From Parachlamydiales bacterium (GTDB lineage: Bacteria > Chlamydiota > Chlamydiia > Chlamydiales > SM23-39), in assembly GCA_020058465.1 (NCBI GenBank), contig JAGVDZ010000167.1, forward strand, positions 1-7,669: 7,669 nt of DNA, written 5' to 3'. The notes under the pieces were generated by a model. The model was not told the origin of the DNA, searched no databases, and saw only the letters and a list, made by a program, of their open reading frames with translations. Shown here one piece after another: positions 1-5,831 of this stretch (position 1 is the stretch's first letter; the number at the start of each line of letters is the position of its first letter). Made by a program: the position numbers and the translations under genes.

Positions 1-288
1 CAGAGCAACCAAGACCTGCATGACAATGGAAGCCGAGATATAGGGCATAATTCCAAGAGCCAGCACTGTCATCTTAGCAAATGCCCCTCCCGAAAACACA
101 TCCATCAACTGAAAAAGATTCTGCCCCCCCCCTGTTGCGTAGCGGAACAAAGTAGCTGCAACGTCCCCATCCACTCCAGGAACGGGTATATAGGAGCCCA
201 AACGACAGACCAACAAAGCCATCAGGGTAAAGCCTATCTTCGATCGCAGTTCCGAAATGGCCAATATCTTTTTCAGTATCCCGATCAC
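1..288 (-). CDS. secY: Protein translocase subunit SecY, N-terminal part (3' end outside window)
   Basis: SecY is the channel-forming subunit of the Sec translocon in the inner membrane and works with SecE, SecG and SecA. The first 96 residues are visible from a GTG start at 288. A short cytoplasmic start (KKILAISELRSK) leads into transmembrane helix 1 at about 18-34, then the conserved RLGSYIPVPGVDGD (29-42). QNLFQLMDVFSGGAFAKMTV (56-75) continues as LALGIMPYISASIVMQ (76-91), the plug and helix-2 region. The GTG is chosen because it gives the expected N-terminus and lies just after the L15 stop; the ribosome-binding site (GAGAG or a more distant GGAG) is weak, so the exact start is uncertain. 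Residues 53-55 (GGG) come from an unbroken G9 run. Location downstream of rplO is standard. Confidence 0.93.
   Translation of the reverse strand, partial: MIGILKKILAISELRSKIGFTLMALLVCRLGSYIPVPGVDGDVAATLFRYATGGGQNLFQLMDVFSGGAFAKMTVLALGIMPYISASIVMQVLVAL
124..132 (-). repeat. G9 homopolymer tract inside secY
   Basis: Nine consecutive C on the plus strand, G on the coding strand, encode Gly53-Gly55 of SecY. The frame is intact on both sides. It is the longest homopolymer I found in the window, and runs of this length are prone to replication or transcription slippage. Confidence 0.95.
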
Positions 289-295
289 CTGACTC

Positions 296-763
296 TCAAT
301 CTCCACTCAAAGAGGCCTGGATCTCGTAAGAAATGCCTTGTTGATCCAAAAGTCCAATCACACTCCGAGAAAAAGCATGAGCCGAAAGGGTCACCTTCTT
401 TGTCAAAGGCTTGCCCCCAATGATTTTGACTCGGTTTACCTCAGAGCGCCGAATGATCCCCCTAGATAAAAGGGTCTCTGGACTCACCACATCGCCATCT
501 TGGAAAAGTCGGTCAATTAAAGAAGTTGACACAGCCACCGAAGGCTTCTTGAATGTTCCCCTAGTAAAGCCTCTGATCGGAAGTTTTCTGTAAAGAGGCA
601 CCTGGCCCCCCTCATATCCAAAACGACGTCGATAACCTTGACGAGACCCATCCCCTTTTTCCCCTCGACAAGACGTCTTCCCGCGCTTGGACCCAACACC
701 TCGACCGACCCTTTGCACTTTCTTTTTAGGACGACTTGTATTTGTTAATGCAAATAGCTCCAT
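296..763 (-). CDS. rplO: 50S ribosomal protein L15
   Basis: L15 is a late-assembly 50S protein with an extended N-terminal arm that runs into the 23S core. The product is 155 residues, a little above the usual 145-150. The Gly/Arg/Lys-rich arm spans 10-50, with VGRGVGSKRGKTSCRGEKGD (19-38), then YRRRFGYEGGQVPLYRKLP (44-62), the strongest family match. IRGF follows at 63-66. The globular C-terminal domain includes LIDRLFQDGDVVSPETL (82-98) and VKIIGGKPLTKKVTLSAHAF (112-131), where the 'VK.LG.G.L.....V.AH.FS' pattern is recognisable. Start at ATG 763; GGAGG lies ten bases upstream, inside the S5 coding end. secY begins 7 bp after its stop. Confidence 0.95.
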   Translation of the reverse strand: MELFALTNTSRPKKKVQRVGRGVGSKRGKTSCRGEKGDGSRQGYRRRFGYEGGQVPLYRKLPIRGFTRGTFKKPSVAVSTSLIDRLFQDGDVVSPETLLSRGIIRRSEVNRVKIIGGKPLTKKVTLSAHAFSRSVIGLLDQQGISYEIQASLSGD

Positions 764-769
764 ACCCCT

Positions 770-1282
770 TTATCCTCCCCCTACACCTCTCAAAGAGAGG
801 CTCTTAGCCCGATTCCTTAACGAAAGAATCGCGCGAAATGTTGCTTTCACTTGGTTAATTGGATTACCGGCTCCGAGGTTCTTGGCAATCACATCCCTGA
901 TACCTGCAAATTCCAAAACAGATCGTACTTTAGAACCAGCAATCACACCTGTCCCCTCAGGGGCAGGCTTGAGCAGAACCCTGGCTCCATCCCAGCTGAC
1001 ACAAACTTCGTGAGGGATAGTCGCCCCTTCTAACTCCACTGTGACTACGTTTTTCCTTGCCAATTCAGAACCTTTCCGAATCGCATCCGACACTTCGTTC
1101 GCTTTAGCAAAACCATAGCCAACTCGACCCTGTCGATCCCCTACAAGGATCAGAGCCGAAAAGCTAAACTTTCGCCCCCCCTTCACCACTTTAGAGCAAC
1201 GGTTGATGTACAACACCTTCTCTTCGAATTCAGAATTAACACTAGGCTGCTCTGAGCGCCCTTTATCATTTTGTTTTGCCAT
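770..1282 (-). CDS. rpsE: 30S ribosomal protein S5
   Basis: S5 helps decoding fidelity and mRNA unwinding on the 30S solvent side near S4 and S8. The product is 170 residues. The N-terminal dsRNA-binding-like domain covers about 21-86, with the family loop KVVKGGRKFSFSALILVGD (31-49) and GRVGYGFAKANEVSDAI (52-68). The C-terminal domain carries LLKPAPEGTGVIAGSKVRSV (103-122), LEFAGIRDVIAKNLGAGNP (123-141) and INQVKATFRAI (142-152), all family landmarks. It ends in GVGGG, encoded by a G-rich run that lies where the L15 ribosome-binding site is expected. Its own start has AGGTGA six bases upstream. The next gene is L15 after 6 bp; rpmD (L30), usual between S5 and L15, is absent. Confidence 0.97.
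   Translation of the reverse strand: MAKQNDKGRSEQPSVNSEFEEKVLYINRCSKVVKGGRKFSFSALILVGDRQGRVGYGFAKANEVSDAIRKGSELARKNVVTVELEGATIPHEVCVSWDGARVLLKPAPEGTGVIAGSKVRSVLEFAGIRDVIAKNLGAGNPINQVKATFRAILSLRNRAKSLSLRGVGGG
786..800 (-). other. 6-bp hairpin before the rplO start
   Basis: A perfect inverted repeat, CCTCTC / GAGAGG with a three-base loop, lies in the last codons of rpsE. The purine-rich GGGGGAGGA that follows leads into the S5 stop and the L15 start. No U-tract follows. The stem is short and may be chance. Confidence 0.35.
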
Positions 1283-1292
1283 GAAGATTCAC

Positions 1293-1646
1293 CTAAAATT
1301 GAAGACCTGCTTCACGAGCCCCTGTGGCCACTTCCGCTACAAGACCGTGATAGCGGTACCGACCTCGATCGAAGACAACAGACTCGATATTGTGTTTTTT
1401 TGCGAGCCCTGCGATCAGGCCGCCGATCATCCTAGCATTCACAAGGGACTTCTTGAGTTTCTGTCCCTTCGTTCCCACCCCGCAAAGGCAAACCCCTTTC
1501 TCATCATCGATAAGGTGAGCGTAAATATGCTGATTTGTTTTAGAAACAGAAAGGCGAGGCCTGTGCGTCGTCCCCTGAAGCTTCTTCCGCACTCGAAGCA
1601 CCCTGCGCTTCCTTGAGGTGCTCCTCTTGATCACTGTCCTATCCAT
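1293..1646 (-). CDS. rplR: 50S ribosomal protein L18
   Basis: L18 binds 5S rRNA with L5 and L25 in the central protuberance. The product is 117 residues from the ATG at 1646; an in-frame ATG at 1691 would overlap rplF and add 15 residues without family support. The N-terminus is a basic arm, KRSTSRKRRVLRVRKKLQG (7-25), followed by HRPRLSVSKTNQHIYAHLID (28-47). The C-terminal signature VVFDRGRYRYHGLVAEVATG (90-109) runs into AREAGLQF, very close to the typical 'FDRGG..YHGRV.A.A.GAREAGL.F' ending. AAGGGT lies 11 bases upstream of the start, inside the L6 coding end, so the ribosome-binding site is only moderate. Re-initiation after L6 is likely. S5 follows after 10 bp. Confidence 0.95.
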   Translation of the reverse strand: MDRTVIKRSTSRKRRVLRVRKKLQGTTHRPRLSVSKTNQHIYAHLIDDEKGVCLCGVGTKGQKLKKSLVNARMIGGLIAGLAKKHNIESVVFDRGRYRYHGLVAEVATGAREAGLQF

Positions 1647-1650
1647 AAAA

Positions 1651-2205
1651 TTATTTACCCTTAGCTGCTTTACCCTCTTTTTTCCGCACATATTCGTTGC
1701 GGTAGCGAATCCCTTTACCTTTGTAGGGCTCCGGAGGACGCTGGCTCCTTACCTCTGCAGCAAACTGCCCAACAAGGCGCTTGTCAATACCCTCGACGAC
1801 AATGATCACTCCTTTGTCGAGTACAGACACTTGGAGCCCCTTCGGGACCTCTAATATAGTAGGATGAGAAAAACCCACTTGGATATCGAGCTTAGTCCCC
1901 TGGATAGAGGCTCGATATCCGACACCCACCATCTCAAGTTCCACTCTATAACCTTCAGTCACCCCTACGATGCAATTTTTGAGCAATGAACGATAGAGGC
2001 CGTGCTCAGCCTTTGTCACATCGCAAGTCCCCTCTTCTTTCCTCTCTAAAATGACAACCCCCGACTCAATCGACATATGGACAGCTTGAGGCATATCTAA
2101 ATGGAGAATCCCCTTCGGGCCCTGAATTCGAACTTGCCCTTCGCCTGCTCTCTTCACTTCCACCCCTTTGGGGATCGAAATCGGCATCTTTCCTAGTCTC
2201 GACAT
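1651..2205 (-). CDS. rplF: 50S ribosomal protein L6
   Basis: L6 binds helix 97 of 23S rRNA near the factor-binding centre. The product is 184 residues with two related alpha/beta domains. It starts MSRLGKMPISIPKGVEV. Domain 1 includes IQGPKGILHLDMP (27-39) and the helix HGLYRSLLKNCIVGVTEGY (68-86). Domain 2 includes the conserved VGVGYRA (93-99), LDIQVGFSHP (106-115) and GIDKRLVGQFAAEVRSQRPP (139-158). It ends in the family signature PEPYKGKGIRY (158-168) and a Lys/Gly-rich tail. The start at 2205 is set by AGGAGG with a five-base spacer, overlapping the S8 TAG stop. L18 follows after 4 bp. Confidence 0.98.
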   Translation of the reverse strand: MSRLGKMPISIPKGVEVKRAGEGQVRIQGPKGILHLDMPQAVHMSIESGVVILERKEEGTCDVTKAEHGLYRSLLKNCIVGVTEGYRVELEMVGVGYRASIQGTKLDIQVGFSHPTILEVPKGLQVSVLDKGVIIVVEGIDKRLVGQFAAEVRSQRPPEPYKGKGIRYRNEYVRKKEGKAAKGK

Positions 2206-2210
2206 ACTTT

Positions 2211-2216
2211 CCTCCT
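2211..2216 (-). promoter_or_regulatory. Shine-Dalgarno sequence for rplF, overlapping rpsH stop
   Basis: AGGAGG lies five bases before the L6 ATG and shares bases with the TAG stop of S8. A ribosome finishing S8 would sit on the L6 start, which suggests translational coupling. Confidence 0.8.
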
Positions 2217-2607
2217 ACCAAACCTGACACAAAAGCTCGCCACCTAGCTTAGCTTTCCGAGCCACTTCCCCTTCCATAACACCACCTGGAGTGGACAAAA
2301 TTACAATGCCCAAGCCGTTACAGACACGAGGAATTTCTCGATACCCAACGTAATGTCGACAACTCGGGCGTGACCTTCGCTCCAACCCATTGAGAACAGA
2401 ATCTCGCGTCTTGGTATAACGTAAGAAGACACGCATCTTGCGTCGTCCTTCGTCGATTAAAAAATTTTCAACAAAGCCGTGCTGCTTTAACAAGCCTAGG
2501 ATACTCTTCTTCATCTTACTGCAAGATATATCGACAAACCGGAGTCTGGCATTCTTCGCATTTCTTATCTTTGTCAGTAGCTCCGCAATGGGGTCATTGA
2601 ACGACAT
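2215..2607 (-). CDS. rpsH: 30S ribosomal protein S8
   Basis: S8 binds the 16S central domain and organises the 30S platform; in E. coli it also represses the spc operon by binding mRNA near rplE. The product is 130 residues, as usual. It begins MSFNDPIAELLTKIRNAKNA, has SKMKKSILGLLKQHGFVENF (30-49), and ends with the signature RVCNGLGIVILSTPGGVM (94-111) followed by GGELLCQVW (122-130). The middle segment reads RRSRPSCRHYVG (77-88), where many bacteria have 'S.PG.R.Y'. The lost Gly resembles the chlamydial version as I remember it. AAGGAGAG lies just before the ATG. I did not recognise an S8-binding mRNA mimic near rplE by eye. Confidence 0.96.
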   Translation of the reverse strand: MSFNDPIAELLTKIRNAKNARLRFVDISCSKMKKSILGLLKQHGFVENFLIDEGRRKMRVFLRYTKTRDSVLNGLERRSRPSCRHYVGYREIPRVCNGLGIVILSTPGGVMEGEVARKAKLGGELLCQVW

Positions 2608-2624
2608 CCTTCTCTCCTTATATC

Positions 2625-3158
2625 CTACTTAAACGGGAAACCCAAAAGGGTTAATAATTCAACACAGTCTGCATCATTGTCTGCTGTCGTCACCAAAGTA
2701 ACGTTCATCCCTTGAACTCTTTTGACTTTATCAAAAGGGACTTCGGGAAAAATCTGCTGATCGGTGAGTCCAAAACTGTAGTTACCAGTCCCATCTCCCT
2801 TCTTACGAAACCCCCGAAAGTCTCGAATACGTGGAGCTACGATATGACAAAAACGGTCCAGAAAATGATACATCTTCTGTCTTCGAAGAGTGACCATCAA
2901 GCCAATGGGCTGATCTTCTCGAAGCTTGAAATTCGAGATCGCTTTCTTGGAATGAGTGACGACAGGTTTTTGACCCGCTAACAGCGCCAATTCTTGTGTG
3001 TGTTCCTGCAACGCATTCTTATCCTTGAGCGCATCTCCAAGTCCCATGCTGATGACAATCTTTGTGAGTCTAGTCAGTCGCATGACCGAACGATCAGGAT
3101 GGCGTCTACGGAGCTCTGCCAACAACTCTTCTTTGAATTTCTTTTGTAATCTAGACAT
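2625..3158 (-). CDS. rplE: 50S ribosomal protein L5
   Basis: L5 binds 5S rRNA in the central protuberance and contacts P-site tRNA. The product is 177 residues from the ATG at 3158, the usual length. An ATG at 3185 would add nine residues overlapping L24 and lacks a ribosome-binding site, whereas AAGGG lies four bases before 3158. Landmarks are LTKIVISMGLGDALKDK (31-47), AGQKPVVTHSKKAISNFKLR (61-80), the 'PIG..VTLR' segment (84-92), MYHFLDRF (96-103), APRIRDFRGF (108-117) and FGLTDQQIFPEV (129-140). Next downstream is S8 after only 17 bp. The usual rpsN (S14) gene between them is absent, which fits Chlamydiota. Confidence 0.97.
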   Translation of the reverse strand: MSRLQKKFKEELLAELRRRHPDRSVMRLTRLTKIVISMGLGDALKDKNALQEHTQELALLAGQKPVVTHSKKAISNFKLREDQPIGLMVTLRRQKMYHFLDRFCHIVAPRIRDFRGFRKKGDGTGNYSFGLTDQQIFPEVPFDKVKRVQGMNVTLVTTADNDADCVELLTLLGFPFK

Positions 3159-3165
3159 AATTCCC

Positions 3166-3504
3166 TTAAGCCCGTTCTTTAGCAAGGCGATATATTTTCT
3201 GTTCCAAACCCGCCTTCTTAGTGACTAACTTTTTTTCTCCAGAGCCACTTTGTTGTACAGAGAGTCTAAATGTCTCACCCCCCTCGGTGCACAGCATCAC
3301 ATTGGAAATATGAATGGGCATTTCCATCTCAACAACACGACCTCCCTGCTGAGACTGCTGTCCTTTACGAAAATGCCTTTTCCGAATGTTGACACCCTCA
3401 ACCGTAGCATAATCTTGATACTTCTTGAGAACGCGGCCTACTTTTCCCTTATCATTACCTGCCATCACCTTGACATGGTCACCTTGACGTATCCACTTGC
3501 TCAT
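3166..3504 (-). CDS. rplX: 50S ribosomal protein L24
   Basis: L24 starts assembly of the 50S subunit and sits near the tunnel exit. The product is 112 residues. A KOW motif occupies about residues 7-33 (GDHVKVMAGNDKGKVGRVLK, 8-27), followed by VEGVNIRKRHFRKGQQSQQG (35-54) and VEMEMPIHISNVMLC (58-72), the standard L24 core. The C-terminal third (GSGEKKLVTKKAGLEQKIYR) is Lys-rich, and this region is variable in the family. The ATG at 3504 shares a base with the L14 stop. The end of the gene, reading TAAGGGAA across its stop, forms the ribosome-binding site of L5. I am confident of identity, start and stop. Confidence 0.96.
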   Translation of the reverse strand: MSKWIRQGDHVKVMAGNDKGKVGRVLKKYQDYATVEGVNIRKRHFRKGQQSQQGGRVVEMEMPIHISNVMLCTEGGETFRLSVQQSGSGEKKLVTKKAGLEQKIYRLAKERA

Positions 3505-3875
3505 TAAATTACCTCGGGAGCTAACGAACTGATTCTAATAAAATTACCCCTGTCCCTCACTTCTCTTGCGACAGGCCCAAAGATACGAGTCCCCTTCGGG
3601 TTATTCTTTTCATCGATGATCACACAGCTATTATCATGAAACGAAAGGGTGGAACCGTCTGCTCTTGCAATCGTACCTCGCGTACGAACAACAACAGCCC
3701 TTACGACCTCCCCTTTTTTAACAACACCTTTGGGGTCCGCCTCTTTTACAGAAGCGATGATCACATCGCCAACTCTAGCATAACGACGACCGCTGCCCCC
3801 CAGAACACGAAAACACCTGACCCTCTTGGCCCCTGTATTGTCCGCCACTTCAAGGTCAGTCTCTTCTTGAATCAT
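3504..3875 (-). CDS. rplN: 50S ribosomal protein L14
   Basis: L14 is a beta-barrel protein at the subunit interface; it pairs with L19 in bridges to 16S rRNA and is the binding site for the silencing factor RsfS. The product is 123 residues, as usual. Signatures are [20 protein letters not shown] (10-29), [17 protein letters not shown] (30-46), [16 protein letters not shown] (51-66), [20 protein letters not shown] (71-90), [16 protein letters not shown] (95-110) and the terminal ISSLAPEVI. The [20 protein letters not shown] and VAREVRDRG forms match chlamydial L14 as I recall it. The start at ATG 3875 has GGGAAAGAG upstream. Its TAA overlaps the L24 ATG by one base (TAATG). Confidence 0.98.
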   Translation of the reverse strand: MIQEETDLEVADNTGAKRVRCFRVLGGSGRRYARVGDVIIASVKEADPKGVVKKGEVVRAVVVRTRGTIARADGSTLSFHDNSCVIIDEKNNPKGTRIFGPVAREVRDRGNFIRISSLAPEVI

Positions 3876-3890
3876 AATCTCTTTCCCAAA

Positions 3891-4145
3891 TTACAAACCT
3901 TCCACTACCCGCCAGCGCTTCAACTTCGAAAGAGGTCTTGTCTCTTCAATTCGAACCTCGGTTCCCACTTCGATAGCGTCTGACGCGTCGTGTGCGTAGT
4001 ACTTCCGCCTTCTTTTCATCACTTTCCTGTAACGAGAATGTCGAAGCGTTTCCAACACTTCCACCACAACTGTCTTGTCCATCTTATTTGAAACGACAGT
4101 GCCAAATCTCGATTTTCTCTTACCTCGAGACACCGATGTGGTCAT
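3891..4145 (-). CDS. rpsQ: 30S ribosomal protein S17
   Basis: S17 is a primary 16S rRNA-binding protein of the 30S body with an OB fold. The product is 84 residues, the usual length. It begins with a basic arm ([10 protein letters not shown], 5-14), then [16 protein letters not shown] (15-30), the classic 'V.S.KM.KT..V' strand pair. KYYAHDA lies at 49-55, and the family signature [19 protein letters not shown] at 64-82. The segments around [10 protein letters not shown] and KYYAHD resemble chlamydial S17 as I remember it. The ATG at 4145 overlaps the L29 TGA by 4 bp, so translation is probably coupled. Only 15 bp separate it from L14, where E. coli has a promoter region between the S10 and spc operons. 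Confidence 0.97.
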   Translation of the reverse strand: MTTSVSRGKRKSRFGTVVSNKMDKTVVVEVLETLRHSRYRKVMKRRRKYYAHDASDAIEVGTEVRIEETRPLSKLKRWRVVEGL

Positions 4146-4342
4146 ACACCTACTCCTCTCTTATGTTTCTGAGTTAGGAACGTTAGACAGCGAGCTTTTT
4201 CTCGTCGCTTTGCCCTGAGTTCATGTGGCTTATCAAGTTTTCTAGACAAAGCCAACTCGTTGTTGAGAGCAAAGATTTCCCGATCCAAGATCTCGATCCT
4301 GTGTTTGAGTTCTTCCACCGAACTTTCTTTCATATTCGCCAC
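4142..4342 (-). CDS. rpmC: 50S ribosomal protein L29
   Basis: L29 is a small two-helix protein beside L23 at the tunnel exit. The product has 66 residues from a GTG start and a family-like core: [20 protein letters not shown] (7-26) as helix 1 and [20 protein letters not shown] (40-59) as helix 2, with the conserved 'R..IAR..T' pattern in the form [10 protein letters not shown] chose the GTG at 4342 because a near-perfect GGAGGTGAT lies one base upstream, with GGAGG five bases from the start. A TTG at 4360 would overlap the L16 stop and give 72 residues. An ATG at 4333 would give 63 residues but puts the Shine-Dalgarno 14 bases away. The stop overlaps the S17 start as ATGA. Confidence 0.92.
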   Translation of the reverse strand: MANMKESSVEELKHRIEILDREIFALNNELALSRKLDKPHELRAKRREKARCLTFLTQKHKRGVGV

Positions 4343-4343
4343 T

Positions 4344-4352
4344 ATCACCTCC
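4344..4352 (-). promoter_or_regulatory. Shine-Dalgarno sequence for rpmC
   Basis: GGAGGTGAT on the coding strand is the best anti-16S match in the window. It lies between the L16 stop and the GTG at 4342, with a five-base spacer from GGAGG. It decides the L29 start in favour of GTG over the upstream TTG or the downstream ATG. Confidence 0.8.
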
Positions 4353-4356
4353 AACC

Positions 4357-4779
4357 TCAAACCTTCTCCAAACGATCTACAAAACGAGTTCTCAAAGGTA
4401 GTTTCGCCGCCGCCAGCCGTAAAGCTGCCTGGGCCTCTTGTCGAGAGACACCTCCGATTTCAAATAAAACCCGACCCGGAAGGACGGGTGCGACCCAATG
4501 ATCGGGGGCTCCTTTTCCTTTTCCCATTCTCGTCTCTGCAGGCTTCTTCGAGACAGGCTTATCAGGAAACACCCGAATCCAAACCTGCCCACGTCGACTA
4601 AAGTAGCGAGCAATCGTCACCCTACAAGCCTCAATTTGGTTCCCCGTAATCCAACAGCGATCCAATGCCTGCATCCCAAATTCACCAAACTCAACCCGAT
4701 TCCCCGTGTAGGCAAGACCCCTGAGGCTTCCTTTCTGCTGTTTGCGGTACTTGGTTTTCTTTGGCATCAAAAAGGACAT
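4357..4779 (-). CDS. rplP: 50S ribosomal protein L16
   Basis: L16 sits near the A-site finger and helps place the tRNA acceptor arm in the 50S A site. The product has 140 residues from the chosen ATG at 4779, which has a GGGG run seven bases upstream. An ATG at 4767 would give 136 residues starting [13 protein letters not shown], closer to the family, but no ribosome-binding site precedes it. Most relatives start two residues before that PK motif, so the first four residues are uncertain. Signatures are EFGMQALDR (33-41), [20 protein letters not shown] (48-67), [20 protein letters not shown] (71-90) and [18 protein letters not shown] (91-108). Arg84, before MGKGKG, lines up with the arginine hydroxylated in E. 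coli L16 (Arg81). L29 follows after 14 bp. Confidence 0.96.
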   Translation of the reverse strand: MSFLMPKKTKYRKQQKGSLRGLAYTGNRVEFGEFGMQALDRCWITGNQIEACRVTIARYFSRRGQVWIRVFPDKPVSKKPAETRMGKGKGAPDHWVAPVLPGRVLFEIGGVSRQEAQAALRLAAAKLPLRTRFVDRLEKV

Positions 4780-4783
4780 AAAC

Positions 4784-5452
4784 CTACCCCATCACCGTCG
4801 TTGTCTGTTGTTTTTTAGGGAATCTGACTTCTTCACCCCGATTGATCCAAACTTTAACTCCAATTGACCCATAGGTCGTCTCAGCTCGACCAACGCCATA
4901 GTCGATATCAGCTCGGAGTGTGTGCAGTGGAATGCGCCCCTCTTTGTACCACTCTGTACGAGCAATTTCGGCACCTCCAATGCGACCCGAAATTTGCACT
5001 TTGATCCCAGCTGCTCCTGCATCCATGGAAGCTTGCATAGCTTTTTTCAAAATGCGACGAAAAGGAACCCGTCTTTCCAGTTGCTTGGCAATCCCGTCAG
5101 CGACAAGCTTAGCGTCAAGATCGGGCCTCTTGATCTCTTCTACCTCAATCCAAACATCTTTGCCCCCAGTCAAACCCTTCAAACTGGCACGCAATTTTTC
5201 GATGTCAACACCCCCCTTCCCAATGACAAGACCTGGTCGAGCCGTACTAATTGTCACTTCAATCTTGCCACTCATCCTCTTGATCGTGAACTTAGAGGCC
5301 CCTTGACTCGAAGGATGCTGTCTTAGAAAGTCCCGGATTTTACGATCCTCGCCCAAAAGAAAGGCAAACTCTTTGGCATTCGCAAACCAAGTCGAAAGCC
5401 ACTTCTTTCTAAAGACAAGACGAAAACCTGTCGGCGATATCTTCTGCCCCAT
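4784..5452 (-). CDS. rpsC: 30S ribosomal protein S3
   Basis: S3 is a 30S head protein at the mRNA entry channel; with S4 and S5 it contributes to mRNA unwinding. The product is 222 residues, within the family range. It starts [12 protein letters not shown], the usual S3 N-terminus. The KH domain is visible at about 62-108, with the RNA-binding GXXG loop as GKGG at 78-81 inside [12 protein letters not shown]. The C-terminal domain carries [14 protein letters not shown] (127-140), [20 protein letters not shown] (149-168) and [15 protein letters not shown] (172-186), then the family end [15 protein letters not shown] short Thr/Gln-rich tail follows. The last codons, ATGGGGTAG, also hold the GGGG run used by rplP. 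The start at 5452 is preceded by GAGGTAAGG spanning the L22 stop. Confidence 0.97.
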   Translation of the reverse strand: MGQKISPTGFRLVFRKKWLSTWFANAKEFAFLLGEDRKIRDFLRQHPSSQGASKFTIKRMSGKIEVTISTARPGLVIGKGGVDIEKLRASLKGLTGGKDVWIEVEEIKRPDLDAKLVADGIAKQLERRVPFRRILKKAMQASMDAGAAGIKVQISGRIGGAEIARTEWYKEGRIPLHTLRADIDYGVGRAETTYGSIGVKVWINRGEEVRFPKKQQTTTVMG

Positions 5453-5456
5453 AACC

Positions 5457-5825
5457 TTACCTCTTCACCTTCTTCTCTATTTCACCGACTATAACTGTAA
5501 AATGGCTAGTTCGTTTATTCACCGGAACAGAAGACCCCTTACTACGGGGTTTGGCTCGCCTCAAAATAGGACCCGGATCGACTCGAACTTCCTTCACTTG
5601 AAGTCGATCCCGACGGAAATCAAGCTTGACTTCCGCATTAGCTACTGCACTATCTAACGTTTTTTTTAAGAGACGCCCCCCCTTAAGACCTGAATGCTCA
5701 AGTTGTAAAGAAGCCTGCTGCACTGTCAGATTCCGAATTAAACCTGCAGCATAGCGAGCCTTACGAGGAGAGATGCGCACAAAACGGGCATGAGCCTTCG
5801 CTGTTAGTTTTTCTTTATGCTCCAT
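5457..5825 (-). CDS. rplV: 50S ribosomal protein L22
   Basis: L22 contacts all domains of 23S rRNA. Its long beta-hairpin forms, with L4, the constriction of the exit tunnel where macrolides bind. The product is 122 residues. After a roughly 14-residue basic N-terminal extension come the family core FVRISPRKARYAAGLIR (15-31), SAVANAEV (59-66), the strand VKEVRVDPGP (77-86), the tunnel hairpin at about 82-105, and RTSHFTVIVGE (105-115). The hairpin has a RRAKPRSKGSS segment where other bacteria have a similar basic loop. A run of A8 and a run of G7 occur mid-gene but keep the frame. Start at ATG 5825, 6 bp after S19; AAGGA lies close upstream and a stronger GGAGGAGGT a little further back. S3 follows after 4 bp. 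Confidence 0.96.
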   Translation of the reverse strand: MEHKEKLTAKAHARFVRISPRKARYAAGLIRNLTVQQASLQLEHSGLKGGRLLKKTLDSAVANAEVKLDFRRDRLQVKEVRVDPGPILRRAKPRSKGSSVPVNKRTSHFTVIVGEIEKKVKR

Positions 5826-5831
5826 AGGTCC

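Noticed and set aside
786..800. Hairpin as an intrinsic terminator
   Set aside because: No U-tract follows on the transcribed strand and the next gene begins within about 25 bases.
1203..1616. Plus-strand open frame of 137 codons spanning rpsE and rplR
   Set aside because: It is a shadow of two well-identified minus-strand genes, and no protein family is recognisable in it.
2608..2624. Hidden or degraded rpsN remnant
   Set aside because: The 17-bp gap contains only the S8 ribosome-binding site; no remnant could fit.
4920..5326. Two overlapping plus-strand open frames of about 130 codons opposite rpsC
   Set aside because: Both lie inside the conserved S3 gene on the other strand, in different frames, with no family match and no operon logic.
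5660..5682. A8 and G7 runs in rplV as a programmed frameshift site
   Set aside because: The zero frame encodes an intact, full-length L22, and the runs do not form a recognised slippery heptamer with a following structure.
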